Below are positions 43,181-51,789 of a DNA stretch of 64,000 nucleotides, in pieces. Made by a program: the position numbers and the translations under genes. Numbering within the stretch: position 1 is the stretch's first letter; each line of letters starts with the position of its first letter. Location of the stretch: assembly GCA_963849305.1 (NCBI GenBank), contig CAWKGV010000005.1, positions 186,001 through 250,000 on the forward strand, given 5' to 3'. The notes under the pieces were generated by a model, which was not told the origin of the DNA, searched no databases, and saw only the letters and a list, made by a program, of their open reading frames with translations. This DNA is from CAWKGV01 sp963849305 (lineage in GTDB: Bacteria > Pseudomonadota > Alphaproteobacteria > Acetobacterales > Acetobacteraceae).

Positions 43181-44134
43181 TCACCGCGATACAGCGCGGT
43201 CAGCGCGCCGCCCAGCGACTGCCTCGCCGAACCGCCGCAACCCCGCCCATTGCTGGCGGACGTAGCCGCCGCTCACCAGCGCCTCCCCCGCGCTCGGATC
43301 GCCAGTTGGCACGTACTCAATCGAGAAATCGGCGGTGCCGAAGATCATGTCCCACCAGGGCAGCACCGCGCCGTAATTGCAACTCCGCTGCCCGGCCCCC
43401 AGCACGCCATGATGCGCGCGGTGGAAGCGCGGCGAGACCAGCAGCCGCTCGCCCAGCCAGCCGAACGACAGGCGCGCATTGGCGTGCGACAAGCTCTCCA
43501 GGAACCGCAGCGCTAGCACCAGAAGCGGGAATTGCAGCGGTGGCACGCCGATCACCAGCGCCACGGCACCAAACCAGACGAAGGCGATCAGATCGTCCAG
43601 GATATGGTTTCGGTCGTCCGACCAGAACGTCATCTGCCGCTGCGCATGGTGCAGCGAGTGCAGCGCCCACCACCACCCGAGCCGGTGCGACAGCCGGTGC
43701 CGCCAGTAATCCGCCGCGTCCAGGATCACCGCGTAGCACAGGAAGGTCAGCACCGGGCGCCCAAGCAGGCCCGGAACCACCAGCTCCAGCATCGGCGGCA
43801 CCCAGCCGTGGTCGGCGAGCCAGCCGTTGAGAGCCACCTGCGCCTGATAGAACAGCACGAACGTGACCAGCGGCAGCACGCCCACTCGCGAGATCAGCGT
43901 GTAGAGCACATCGACCGCCACCGCCCGCCGGTCGGGCCAGTGCTCCACCGGCCGCCAATGCTCCAGCGGCAAGCAGACCGCGTAGGTAATCGCCACCTGC
44001 ACCGCGCCATACACGGCGAACAGCGCCCAGCCGTACGACAGGTCTTCCCACCGCATCCAGCCGACCGCATAGAGCAGCGGCAGCAGCAGGTGCTCCTGAA
44101 TCCAGCCGGCGGCGAGGTCGAACGGGTCCGGCAT
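43181..44134 (-). CDS. Sterol desaturase / fatty acid hydroxylase superfamily protein
   Basis: 317 residues with about four to six membrane segments. The di-iron His clusters are all visible: YWRHRLSHRLGWWWALHSLH with HxxxH and HxxHH, and later FHRAHHGVL. The family inserts hydroxyls or double bases' equivalents (double bonds) into lipids using O2. Encoded in front of the HNH gene (12-base gap, same strand) and six bases after the beta-propeller gene. The lipid substrate is not identifiable. Confidence 0.87.
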   Translation of the reverse strand: MPDPFDLAAGWIQEHLLLPLLYAVGWMRWEDLSYGWALFAVYGAVQVAITYAVCLPLEHWRPVEHWPDRRAVAVDVLYTLISRVGVLPLVTFVLFYQAQVALNGWLADHGWVPPMLELVVPGLLGRPVLTFLCYAVILDAADYWRHRLSHRLGWWWALHSLHHAQRQMTFWSDDRNHILDDLIAFVWFGAVALVIGVPPLQFPLLVLALRFLESLSHANARLSFGWLGERLLVSPRFHRAHHGVLGAGQRSCNYGAVLPWWDMIFGTADFSIEYVPTGDPSAGEALVSGGYVRQQWAGLRRFGEAVAGRRADRAVSR

Positions 44135-44140
44135 GACCGG

Positions 44141-45103
44141 CTAGCGGCTGGCCAGCTTCGGAGCCGGCGGCGCCTTGGGGTTCAGGAAGATCCCGTGCGG
44201 CGAGCGGCCGACCTCGATGGTCTGGAGCGCGCCGGTATTCGGGTCCAGCACCGCCACGGTCTCGGCGAAACGGCGCGTTATCCACAGCTTGCCATCGGGC
44301 GCGAAGGCCAGGTCGTCCGGGCCGCCCGAAATGCGATACGTGCGGATCGGCGCCAAGGTCCGCGCGTCCAGCTCCTCCGTGGTCCCCGCGACGCGGTTAT
44401 TTACCCAGATCGCCTTGCCGTCCGGCGAGAGGAACAGGTTGTGCGCGCCGCGCCCGGTGACGACCTGCCGCAGAACACGGCCATCGGATGGATCGACCTC
44501 GGCCAAGTGGTCGGTGCCCATGTCCGCCACCAGCAGGTTCCCGTTATGCCAGAGCACGCCGGCTGGGGTGTTGCCGACCGGCTTCTCCCACAGCACCCGC
44601 ATTCCCTTAAGGTCGATCGCTGCCAGGCGGTTCGAACCCTGAAGGGTCACGAACACCCGCGCCGAATCGGGCGAGAACGCCAGATGGCTTGGCATCGAGG
44701 CGAGCGCGAATCGCTTGACCAGCCGGTACGTGCCAGCCTCGTACACGTCGACCCGATTCCGCGCCAGGCCGTTCACCACCAGCAAACGCCCATCCGGGCT
44801 GAAGCCGAGCTGGTAGGGGTCGGCCACGCTTACCCGCCGCTGCAGCACGCCAGTTTCAGGGTCGAGCAGCAGCAGCGCGTTGGCCGCCGAATCGCCCACC
44901 ACCAGCGATCGCCCATCAGGACTCAGCGCCCAGTGGTGCGGCTCGCGTAACGCCGGAATGCGGCGCAGCTCCTTCCGCGTTCCCATGTCGAGCACGCTGA
45001 CCGAGGCGCCGCCCGAGTTCATCACCAACGCCAAGCCGGCAGCGGCGGCCGGCAGCGGGCTGATCGCGGCAAGAAGCAGCGGAAGCAGGCGGAGCAAACG
45101 CAT
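44141..45103 (-). CDS. Secreted YncE-like beta-propeller protein
   Basis: 320 residues. Signal peptide MRLLRLLPLLLAAISPLPAA, then six to seven repeated blades with SPDGRSLVVGD, SPDGRLLVVN, SPDSARVFVT and APDGKLWITR. These are the YVTN/NHL-type propeller repeats found in periplasmic binding or scaffold proteins. No enzymatic motif. It lies between an O-antigen-ligase-like gene and the hydroxylase gene on the same strand, so they may form one unit. Confidence 0.8.
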   Translation of the reverse strand: MRLLRLLPLLLAAISPLPAAAAGLALVMNSGGASVSVLDMGTRKELRRIPALREPHHWALSPDGRSLVVGDSAANALLLLDPETGVLQRRVSVADPYQLGFSPDGRLLVVNGLARNRVDVYEAGTYRLVKRFALASMPSHLAFSPDSARVFVTLQGSNRLAAIDLKGMRVLWEKPVGNTPAGVLWHNGNLLVADMGTDHLAEVDPSDGRVLRQVVTGRGAHNLFLSPDGKAIWVNNRVAGTTEELDARTLAPIRTYRISGGPDDLAFAPDGKLWITRRFAETVAVLDPNTGALQTIEVGRSPHGIFLNPKAPPAPKLASR

Positions 45104-45128
45104 CGAATCGGCACCCTGAATTGAGTGG

Positions 45129-46508
45129 CTAATGCTCCGCTACCGCCGCCGGGTCGTCCTCGTAAAGATCGCCCGGGATGCGCGCCGCCTCGGCCTCCAG
45201 CCGGCCCCGGGCGGACACGGCGGCGACGAAGCCGAACAGCACCGAGGCCGAGGTGGAGATCAGCACATTGTCGGTGCACGCATGACACGCGAACGCGACG
45301 AATACCAGCCGCATAATGATCCGCTCGTAGCGCGCGAGGCGTGCGGTGTGGCTCGCGGCCCACAGCACGAATAGTCCGATCAGCACCGCCCGGCCGACCT
45401 GGCCGCCTTCGACCGCGATCCGCAGGTACTCGTTATGCGCCGCCCAAGTGTGCATCAGGTGGACGATGTCGCTGTCCTGCGGCACCACCGCGTTGCCCGC
45501 GCCCACGCCCCAGCCGAACCAAGGCGCTTCGGCCGCCGCGCGCTCGAATAGCGGCCATAGCTCCCCTCGCCCGCTCAGATCGCCCGCGTCGTTGGCAAGC
45601 ATGTTGAACAGGCGCAGCATCGCGAAACTGTCGGCGAAGGCGGCGAGCACCGGCAACGCCGCCGCGCCCGCCAGCAGCAGCAGCACCCGCGCCCGGCGCG
45701 GCACGGAGGGGGCGGGCACGAAGGCGAGCGTCAGCCCGACCACCGCCGCGCCATAGAACAACGGCGCCCGCGCGCCGGTCAGCAGCAGGATCACGCCATT
45801 GGCGCCAAGCAAGACCAGGTCGCGGGACCGACCATCCCGGTAGAACTCGACCAGGCAGGCATAGATCGCGGCCAGCGCGGCGCCGGCCAGGAACGCCGGA
45901 TGCCCGAGTGCGGCCAGCCGCTCGCCGCCCCAATCGACGAACAGCGGCCGGACGCCCGCCGCGTCCAGCACCGCCCCGCCGGCGATGCTCGCCAGCGGCG
46001 CCCATTGCGTCGCCCGGATCATCGCCTGCGCCCATCCGCGCGACAGCCGGCTCCAGGAGAAGGCGTAGGGCGCGGCGGAGCCGACCAGCGAGCGCAGGCT
46101 TTCGTCGGGTGCCAGGCCCGGGTGCAGCCCATGCGCCATCCCGGTCGCGAACATGGCGGCGAATCCCAGGCCCGGATTGAACCAATCGAGCCGCGGCCCG
46201 TAACGCAGCACGCAAACCACGGCGAGCCCGATCCCGGCCGCCTTGACGACCGCGATCGTGGCCTGGAAGGCGCCCGGCCCCGCCAGGTCGCCGATCGTCA
46301 TTTCCAGCGAGCAGCCGGCGATCACCAGCCACGCCGCGCTCGCCGCCGCGGTGTGCCGATACAGCAGGAACGCCGCGCCGATCGCCGCCGCGACGGCCAG
46401 GAGCGGGACGAACAGCACCGGCGCGAGCACCGCCGATGCCGCCGCGACGGCGAGGAAGCCGCAGACAGCCATGCCGCCCGGCCCGGGAAGACGAATCGTT
46501 TCCGACAC
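45129..46508 (-). CDS. O-antigen ligase (WaaL/RfaL)-like membrane protein
   Basis: About 459 residues with some ten to twelve membrane segments. After them a periplasmic loop contains WFGWGVGAGNAVVPQDSD followed by HLMHTWAAHNEYLRIAVEGG; the HN(E)YL element is the hallmark of the Wzy_C/WaaL superfamily that transfers or polymerises glycans on undecaprenol. Start uncertain: GTG 46508 (VSETIRLPGPGG) or ATG 46472. No full LPS cluster adjoins, but a transmembrane glycan ligase could export the product of the sugar cluster. That link is speculative. Confidence 0.78.
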   Translation of the reverse strand: MSETIRLPGPGGMAVCGFLAVAAASAVLAPVLFVPLLAVAAAIGAAFLLYRHTAAASAAWLVIAGCSLEMTIGDLAGPGAFQATIAVVKAAGIGLAVVCVLRYGPRLDWFNPGLGFAAMFATGMAHGLHPGLAPDESLRSLVGSAAPYAFSWSRLSRGWAQAMIRATQWAPLASIAGGAVLDAAGVRPLFVDWGGERLAALGHPAFLAGAALAAIYACLVEFYRDGRSRDLVLLGANGVILLLTGARAPLFYGAAVVGLTLAFVPAPSVPRRARVLLLLAGAAALPVLAAFADSFAMLRLFNMLANDAGDLSGRGELWPLFERAAAEAPWFGWGVGAGNAVVPQDSDIVHLMHTWAAHNEYLRIAVEGGQVGRAVLIGLFVLWAASHTARLARYERIIMRLVFVAFACHACTDNVLISTSASVLFGFVAAVSARGRLEAEAARIPGDLYEDDPAAVAEH

Positions 46509-46608
46509 GCGGCGCCCCGGTGAAGAACCGGTGCAGTCTGCCCGCGCCTGTCCTAACGAAAGGTTTCCGCGATAGGCTTGACGGTGAAAGAGCAGGAGGA
46601 ACGCCGCC

Positions 46609-47529
46609 ATGAGCCAGCTCCGCGAGATCGCGACCGGGCTCTGCTTCCCGGAAGGCCCGGTGGCGATGGCGGACGGCTCGGTCGTGCTGGTCGAGATCGA
46701 GCGTCAGACCGTGAGCCGGGTGCGGCCAGATGGCCGGGTGGAGGTGGTCGCGCGCATCGGGGGCGGCCCGAACGGGCTGGCGGTCGGCCCCGACGGGGCG
46801 CTCTATGTCTGCAACAATGGCGGGTTCGTCTGGCGCACCGAGGCCGGCTTACTACGCCCGGTGGTCCAGTCCTCGGACTACGTGGGCGGGCGGATCGAGC
46901 GCGTCGATCCGGCGAACGGCGCTGTCACCCTGCTCTACGACCGATGCGGCGAGAACCGGCTGCGCGGCCCGAACGACCTGGTGTTCGACGCGCAGGGCGG
47001 GTTCTACTTCAGCGACCTCGGCAAGACCCGCGCCCGCGACCGCGACCACGGCGCGCTTTACTATGCCGCCGCCGACGGCTCGCGCATCGTCGAGGTGGCG
47101 TTCCCGCTGCTGACCCCGAACGGCGTCGGGCTCTCGCCCGATGGCAAGACCGTCTATGTGGCCGAGACCGAGACCGCCCGGCTATGGGGGTTCGACCTAG
47201 AGGCGCCCGGCGTGGCGCGCAAGGAGCCGTTCCCCTCCCCCCATGGCGGCCGGCTGGTGGCCGGGCTCGGCGGGTTCCGCCGCTTCGACAGCCTGGCCGT
47301 GGACGCGGCGGGCAATATCTGCGTGGCCACGCTGGTCGCCGGTTGCATCAGCGTGATCGCCCCGGACGGCCGCCTCGTCCGAAAGGTGCCGACGCAAGAC
47401 CCGGTGACGACCAACATCTGCTTCGGCGGCCCCGGCCTGCGCACCGCCTACGTCACCCTCTCCGGCAAGGGCCGGCTGGTCGCGCTCGATTGGCCGGAGC
47501 CGGGGCTGCGGCTGGCCTACCAAGCATGA
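46609..47529 (+). CDS. SMP-30/gluconolactonase-like protein
   Basis: 306 residues, six-bladed propeller lactonase. ATGLCFPEGPVAMADGS contains the conserved Glu metal ligand, NRLRGPNDLVFDAQGGFYFS the Asn-Asp pair, and LTPNGVGLSPDGKTVYVAET plus RRFDSLAVDAAGNICVATL the remaining ligands. It hydrolyses sugar or xenobiotic lactones in the cytoplasm. AGGAGGAACGCC precedes the start. It overlaps the aminotransferase gene by ATGA, so they are coupled. Confidence 0.88.
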   Translation: MSQLREIATGLCFPEGPVAMADGSVVLVEIERQTVSRVRPDGRVEVVARIGGGPNGLAVGPDGALYVCNNGGFVWRTEAGLLRPVVQSSDYVGGRIERVDPANGAVTLLYDRCGENRLRGPNDLVFDAQGGFYFSDLGKTRARDRDHGALYYAAADGSRIVEVAFPLLTPNGVGLSPDGKTVYVAETETARLWGFDLEAPGVARKEPFPSPHGGRLVAGLGGFRRFDSLAVDAAGNICVATLVAGCISVIAPDGRLVRKVPTQDPVTTNICFGGPGLRTAYVTLSGKGRLVALDWPEPGLRLAYQA

Positions 47530-48686
47530 CCGCGCCGACGCTGGGTCGGGCCGTGCGCCATGAGTGGCGGCTCGACCCGGAGTGGGTCTCGGTCAACCAC
47601 GGCTCCTATGGCGCCACGCCGCTGGTGGTGCTGGCCGTCCAGGAGGACTGGCGGCGGCGGATGGAGGCGCAGCCCGGCCGATTCTTCCGCCGCGAACTGC
47701 CGGGCGCGCTGCGCGCCGCGGCCGCCCGGCTCGGCGCGTTCATCGGCGCCCAGGGCACGGACATCGCCTTCGTGGCGAACGCGACCGAGGGCTGCAACGC
47801 GGTGCTGCGCTCGCTGCGGCTTGCCCCGGGCGACGAGGTGGTCGTGCTCGCGCACGGCTATGGCGCGGTCCGCAACGCGGTGCGCTACGTGTGCGAGCGC
47901 GCCGGGGCACGGATGATCGAGGCGCCCATGCCGTTCCCTCGTCCCGAGGGCGGCGCCGTAGTGGCGAGCGTGGCGGCGGCGCTGACCGGGCGCACGCGGC
48001 TGGCGGTGATCGACCACATCACCTCCCCGAGCGCGCTGGTCCTGCCGATCGAGCGCATCATCGCCGCCTGCCGCGAAGCCGGCGTGCCGGTGCTGGTGGA
48101 CGGCGCGCACGGGCCGGGCCAGGTGCCCCTCGATATGGCCGGGATCGGCGCCGATTGGTACGTCGGCAATTGCCACAAATGGCTGTGCGCACCCAAGGGA
48201 TGCGGCTTTCTTTGGGCCGCGGCCGACCGGCAAGCCGACCTTCATCCGGTCACGATCTCCCACGGGCTCGGCCGGGGCTTCCTGGAGGAGTTCGACTGGA
48301 CCGGCACGCGCGATCCGAGCCCGTTCCTGTGCGTGGGCGCGGCGCTCGACTTCCACCGCCGGCTCGGGGCCGAGACGCTGATGGCCCGCAACACGGCGCT
48401 GGCGTCGGAGGCGACGGCCCTTCTCGCCCGCCAGCTCGACACCGAGCCAGGAGCGACCGGGGCGCTGGCTGGCGCGATGGGGTTGGTGCGCCTGCCGCTT
48501 GCCGGCCCGGTCTCGGCGGAGCGGGCACAGGCGCTCCAGGGCCGGCTGATGGATGCGCGCGCCGACTCGCCGCTGCATGTGCTGGGGGACGGGATTTGGC
48601 TCCGGCTTTCGGCTCACGCCTACAATGAGCTGGAGGACTATGAGCGCCTGGTGGAAATCGTGGCGGCCACGGTCCGGGAGGGGTGA
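47526..48686 (+). CDS. Aminotransferase class V-fold PLP enzyme (isopenicillin N epimerase-like)
   Basis: 386 residues. WVSVNHGSYGATPLVVLAVQ at the N-terminus is the typical opening. LVDGAHGPGQVPLDMAGIGA carries the Asp that binds the PLP pyridine nitrogen, and WYVGNCHKWLCAPKGCGFLW the Schiff-base Lys. This group includes isopenicillin N epimerase-like and cysteine-desulfurase-like enzymes of diverse substrate. Coupled to the lactonase gene, which may mean joint catabolism of an amino-sugar or lactam-like compound; not shown. Confidence 0.85.
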   Translation: MTAPTLGRAVRHEWRLDPEWVSVNHGSYGATPLVVLAVQEDWRRRMEAQPGRFFRRELPGALRAAAARLGAFIGAQGTDIAFVANATEGCNAVLRSLRLAPGDEVVVLAHGYGAVRNAVRYVCERAGARMIEAPMPFPRPEGGAVVASVAAALTGRTRLAVIDHITSPSALVLPIERIIAACREAGVPVLVDGAHGPGQVPLDMAGIGADWYVGNCHKWLCAPKGCGFLWAAADRQADLHPVTISHGLGRGFLEEFDWTGTRDPSPFLCVGAALDFHRRLGAETLMARNTALASEATALLARQLDTEPGATGALAGAMGLVRLPLAGPVSAERAQALQGRLMDARADSPLHVLGDGIWLRLSAHAYNELEDYERLVEIVAATVREG

Positions 48687-48692
48687 TGCGCG

Positions 48693-48785
48693 GATGTACA
48701 TCTCGCCGGTACCGTTCGGATCACGGGCTGATTATGTAAAGCGCCGATGTACATCGCCGAATGCCGTTGGGCACGGATGTACACC
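48693..48785. promoter_or_regulatory. Three copies of the palindrome GATGTACATC upstream of the COG0523 gene
   Basis: Perfect copies at 48693-48702 and 48746-48755, and a one-mismatch copy (GATGTACACC) at 48776-48785. The last ends a few bases before the GAGGAGG of the GTPase gene. Self-complementary, repeated and located in the only gap between the aminotransferase and the GTPase, they look like operators for a dimeric regulator. Metal-dependent control (Zur-like) would suit the downstream gene, but the motif is not a Zur box that I recognise. Confidence 0.5.
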
Positions 48786-48801
48786 AGGCTGAGGAGGCCC
48801 C

Positions 48802-49785
48802 CTGAGCGAACCATTGCCCATCGCCATCGTCACCGGCTTTCTTGGCAGCGGCAAGACGACGTTCCTGCGCCGCCTGCTGGCCGCGCCCGCGATGGCCGAC
48901 ACCGCCGTCATCATCAACGAGTTCGGCGAGGTCGGGCTCGACCACCTGCTGGTCGCGGCGAGCCCCGACGAGGTGATCCAGCTCCCGAGCGGCTGCCTCT
49001 GCTGCACCGTACGCCAGGATCTCGTGCGCAGCCTGTACCGGCTGCTTGCCGGCCGTGGCGAAGGCGACTTGCCGCCGTTCCGCCGCATCGTCGTGGAAAC
49101 CAGCGGGCTCGCCGAGCCTGCACCCATCCTCTACACCCTGGCCGCCGACGCCCGGCTCGAACATGAGCTGCGGTTACAGACGGTACTAACCCTGGTGGAT
49201 GCCGTCGCGGGACTGGCGACACTCGACCGCCATGCCGAGGCGACTGCGCAGGCGGTGGTCGCGGATCGCCTGCTGCTGACCAAGACCGACCTCGCGCCAC
49301 CCCCGCCTGCCTTGAGTGGGCGCCTGGAGGCGATCAACCCGACGGCGGAAATCGGCGACGCGGCGTGCACGGGCGATCCGGGCGCCGTGCTTTTCGCCTC
49401 TGCTCCGAGCGCAACCGCCCGGCAGCCGCAGCGCCGCTTCTGGTCGGCGGCGACGCACACGCACGGCATCGCCACCTTCGCGCTCGCGCTCCGCCGCCCG
49501 ATGACAAGGCTTGACTTCGCCAAGGCACTCGGCGGCCTCGCCCGCGACCGGGGAGAGGATTTGTTGCGGGTGAAAGGGCTCGTGGAGTTCGCCGACCGCC
49601 CCGGCCGCCCCGCGGCGATCCACGCGGTGCAGCACACGCTCTACCCTCCCGAGTGGTTCGGGGCCTGGCCCGACGCGGACCGCACCAGCCGGCTGGTGTT
49701 CATCGTGCGCGACATCGCGGCCGATGAGCTGCTGGCTCGGTTCGCGCAAGGTGAGCCGGAGCCGTTGGGCCGGATGGCGCCATAA
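48802..49785 (+). CDS. COG0523 (CobW/P47K) metal-chaperone GTPase
   Basis: About 327 residues. IAIVTGFLGSGKTTFLRRLL is the P-loop, INEFGEVGLDH the switch region, LPSGCLCCTVRQDLVRSLYR holds the CxCC metal site, and LLLTKTDLAP the NKxD-like base-recognition element. The C-terminal CobW_C domain ends VFIVRDIAADELLARF. These GTPases deliver zinc or cobalt to client proteins. No ATG fits: CTG 48802, just after GAGGAGG, or TTG 48814 must start it. Three palindromic motifs precede it. Confidence 0.82.
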   Translation: MSEPLPIAIVTGFLGSGKTTFLRRLLAAPAMADTAVIINEFGEVGLDHLLVAASPDEVIQLPSGCLCCTVRQDLVRSLYRLLAGRGEGDLPPFRRIVVETSGLAEPAPILYTLAADARLEHELRLQTVLTLVDAVAGLATLDRHAEATAQAVVADRLLLTKTDLAPPPPALSGRLEAINPTAEIGDAACTGDPGAVLFASAPSATARQPQRRFWSAATHTHGIATFALALRRPMTRLDFAKALGGLARDRGEDLLRVKGLVEFADRPGRPAAIHAVQHTLYPPEWFGAWPDADRTSRLVFIVRDIAADELLARFAQGEPEPLGRMAP

Positions 49786-49833
49786 CCTGCTGCGTGCTGT
49801 GCTATCGTGGTTTCCCGCTGAGGAGGTGCAACC

Positions 49834-50751
49834 ATGCCGAATCAAGCCCTGACCACCGGAGCCGACAATGTCAAACGGGTGCTGACGGCGCTCGGAGGAA
49901 ACCCTCCGGTCGCGGCCGGCGTACCGGCGATTCAGAGCATTACCCGCCAATTCACCGAGAAATTCGAGCACCGGCAGCGGGTCCGCGCGGAGCGGGAGCG
50001 CCTGACGGAGCCGATCCGAGCCACCCTGCTTCAACCGTTCGTCGGCAACACCGCGATCGCCGAGGCTGCCCGCAAATTCGGCGAAACGTTCCAGCTACGC
50101 CGGCCCGGGCGCGGCCATCATCGAGCGACCGCGCCGAAGGTCGAGCCGCGGATCGTGGCCGGGTCGATCCTCACCTTGGCGGCAGCCCCCTATAACGGGG
50201 CACCGATGCAACTGACGCTCGGCGGCGCCACGACCGACGCGGCGGAAGGCGACGGCTACTTCGATCTGCAATGCGCGACGGGCAACGGCGGGTCGCAAGC
50301 CGCGGTGTCCGGCGTCAGCAACTGGTTCTGGTCGGTCGCCCAGACCCCGAACGACGCAAACCCGATGGGAACCCGCCTCGGGGTGGCCGCCTATACCGAC
50401 TATGGCTGGTACGATTGGTCCGCGATCTCGACGGCGCACAGCGACGGCACCTACGAGCTTTGGGTCTGGGGCGTCGGGGAGGAAACCTGGGTGGCGCAAA
50501 CCCCCGTATCTCCGTCTTGGAGCGACGGCTCCTCCGGGTTCGACAGTCACGGCAGCGACGGCGGCACCGGAAATCTCGTTTCCAACAGCCTCGCGTGGGA
50601 GACCTATTTCCCCACTTGGGCCAATTCTTGGTACCAGGCGTTCGTTCTGGCGAACGGTTCCTGCGACAGCAACTCCTGGGACTTGATCGGCCAAAGCGGT
50701 TCCGCCGCTTACCTCGACGCCACCGTGCGGCTAATGGTTTTCGCGCAGTGA
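49834..50751 (+). CDS. Trp/Ser/Gly-rich protein of unknown function
   Basis: 305 residues, ATG preceded by GAGGAGG. The first 100 residues are polar and basic, with a helical part (ITRQFTEKFEHRQRVRAERE) ending in LRRPGRGHHRATAPK. The remaining 200 residues are beta-like and rich in aromatic and small residues: GVSNWFWSVAQTPNDANPMG, YELWVWGVGEETWVAQTPVS, AWETYFPTWANSWYQAFVLA. No signal peptide or membrane segment. I recognise no family. Neighbours are a metal-chaperone GTPase and duplicated debris. It could bind carbohydrate or a surface, given the Trp density, but that is a guess. Confidence 0.6.
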   Translation: MPNQALTTGADNVKRVLTALGGNPPVAAGVPAIQSITRQFTEKFEHRQRVRAERERLTEPIRATLLQPFVGNTAIAEAARKFGETFQLRRPGRGHHRATAPKVEPRIVAGSILTLAAAPYNGAPMQLTLGGATTDAAEGDGYFDLQCATGNGGSQAAVSGVSNWFWSVAQTPNDANPMGTRLGVAAYTDYGWYDWSAISTAHSDGTYELWVWGVGEETWVAQTPVSPSWSDGSSGFDSHGSDGGTGNLVSNSLAWETYFPTWANSWYQAFVLANGSCDSNSWDLIGQSGSAAYLDATVRLMVFAQ

Positions 50752-50789
50752 CATGAAGTCCCCTCTGATCAGACTGAGAACACGCTTAA

Positions 50790-51255
50790 AAGCGAGCAAG
50801 CTTGTCGGTCCTCTCGTGCTGCCTTAGTTTTTGCTGGGATGGTCGCGGGGAGACAGCCCAGATCGACCTTTCCGCAACGACGTATTCCGAGCAGGAGGTG
50901 CTCGGCGACTGGCTGCCCGAATAGTCGCGGGGAGATCGGACCATTGATTGACTGGATCGAGGTGAACGGCACCAGCCTGCACTACGACCTCACCGGCGAC
51001 GGAGAGACGAGGCGACCTCCGAGCGCGCTCGCTCAGCCTCGCCCACGACCGGAATGAGGATTTGTTGCGAGTGAAAAGGGTCGTGGAGTTTCGCCGACTG
51101 CCCTGGCCGTCTGTTCATCGTGCGAGATATCGCGAGCGGAGACGTGCTGGCGCGGTTCCCGGCGGGTCTGCCGGAGTCGCCTGGATACCCCCGGATCACG
51201 CTTGGAAGGGCGCGAGCTTGTCGGTCCTGACGTGCTGCCCTAGCTTTGGTACGTG
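50790..51255. pseudogene. Duplicated debris of the alpha/beta hydrolase 5' end and the COG0523 3' end
   Basis: 50907-51010 matches the start of the hydrolase at 53530-53630 (ATTGATTGACTGGATCGA, then AACGGCACCAGCCTG and ACCTCACCGGCGACGG). 51057-51165 matches the end of the GTPase gene (TTTGTTGCG..GTGAAA, TTCATCGTGCG..GA.ATCGCG). The two are fused and out of frame. A 35-40-base direct repeat (AGCTTGTCGGTCCT...CGTGCTGCC.TAG) flanks them at about 50798-50828 and 51209-51243. Not expressible as protein. Confidence 0.6.
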
Positions 51256-51363
51256 ATGAACGACCTCTACAATCGGGATTTCGCGGTCTGGTCCCATGAC
51301 CAGACTGGCGCGCTCCGGGATTTCGGCGCCCGGTATGGCTCCAATACTCGGGAGGAACGACAA

Positions 51364-51762
51364 ATGCGTATGCGGCTGCTTGCACTGCTTCTGTCGGCAC
51401 TCGCGCTCACCCCCTTGGGCTTTGGCTCTGCCCGTGCCGCGGTAACCCAGGTGGATTTTCAGGTGCAAACAGCAGGGAACTTGGTGAACCTCTGTTCCCC
51501 TGCCCATGACGATCCCTTGGCGACGCTCGCCGTAACATTCTGTGAAGGTTTCGCCGTGGGTGTCTATCAGACACTCTACGAGGGACAGGCCGCCATGCGA
51601 AGCAAATTCTTCTGCGCACCGCAGCGAACGCCCAGTCGCAATCAGGCCATCGCAAACTTCGTCGCATGGGCTAAGGCCAACCCTCCGGTTCTCTTGGAGT
51701 TGCCGGCCGACGCGATAGTCCAATATCTCGCGGTCCAATTCCCCTGCCCCGGCCGGCAATAG
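51364..51762 (+). CDS. Rap1a/Tai-like secreted protein
   Basis: 132 residues. Signal peptide MRMRLLALLLSALALTPLGF with ARAA cleavage. The mature part has paired Cys (NLVNLCSPAHDD; TFCEGFAVGVYQTLYEG; KFFCAPQRTPS; VQFPCPGRQ) in the order of the Rap1a/Tai family, and a typical LPADAIVQYLAVQFPC end. Founding members are periplasmic immunity proteins for T6SS amidase effectors; most relatives are uncharacterised. Start at 51364 (GAGGAACGACAA upstream); an upstream frame opening at 51253 would hide the signal peptide. The next gene begins 27 bases later. Confidence 0.72.
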   Translation: MRMRLLALLLSALALTPLGFGSARAAVTQVDFQVQTAGNLVNLCSPAHDDPLATLAVTFCEGFAVGVYQTLYEGQAAMRSKFFCAPQRTPSRNQAIANFVAWAKANPPVLLELPADAIVQYLAVQFPCPGRQ

Positions 51763-51789
51763 CGCCAAAGCGAATCTGGGAGGAAACAC

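Noticed and set aside
46578..47525. Plus-strand frame opening before the class V aminotransferase and running through the SMP-30 gene
   Set aside because: Only its last 386 codons are aminotransferase; the part before 47526 is an out-of-frame reading of the lactonase gene.
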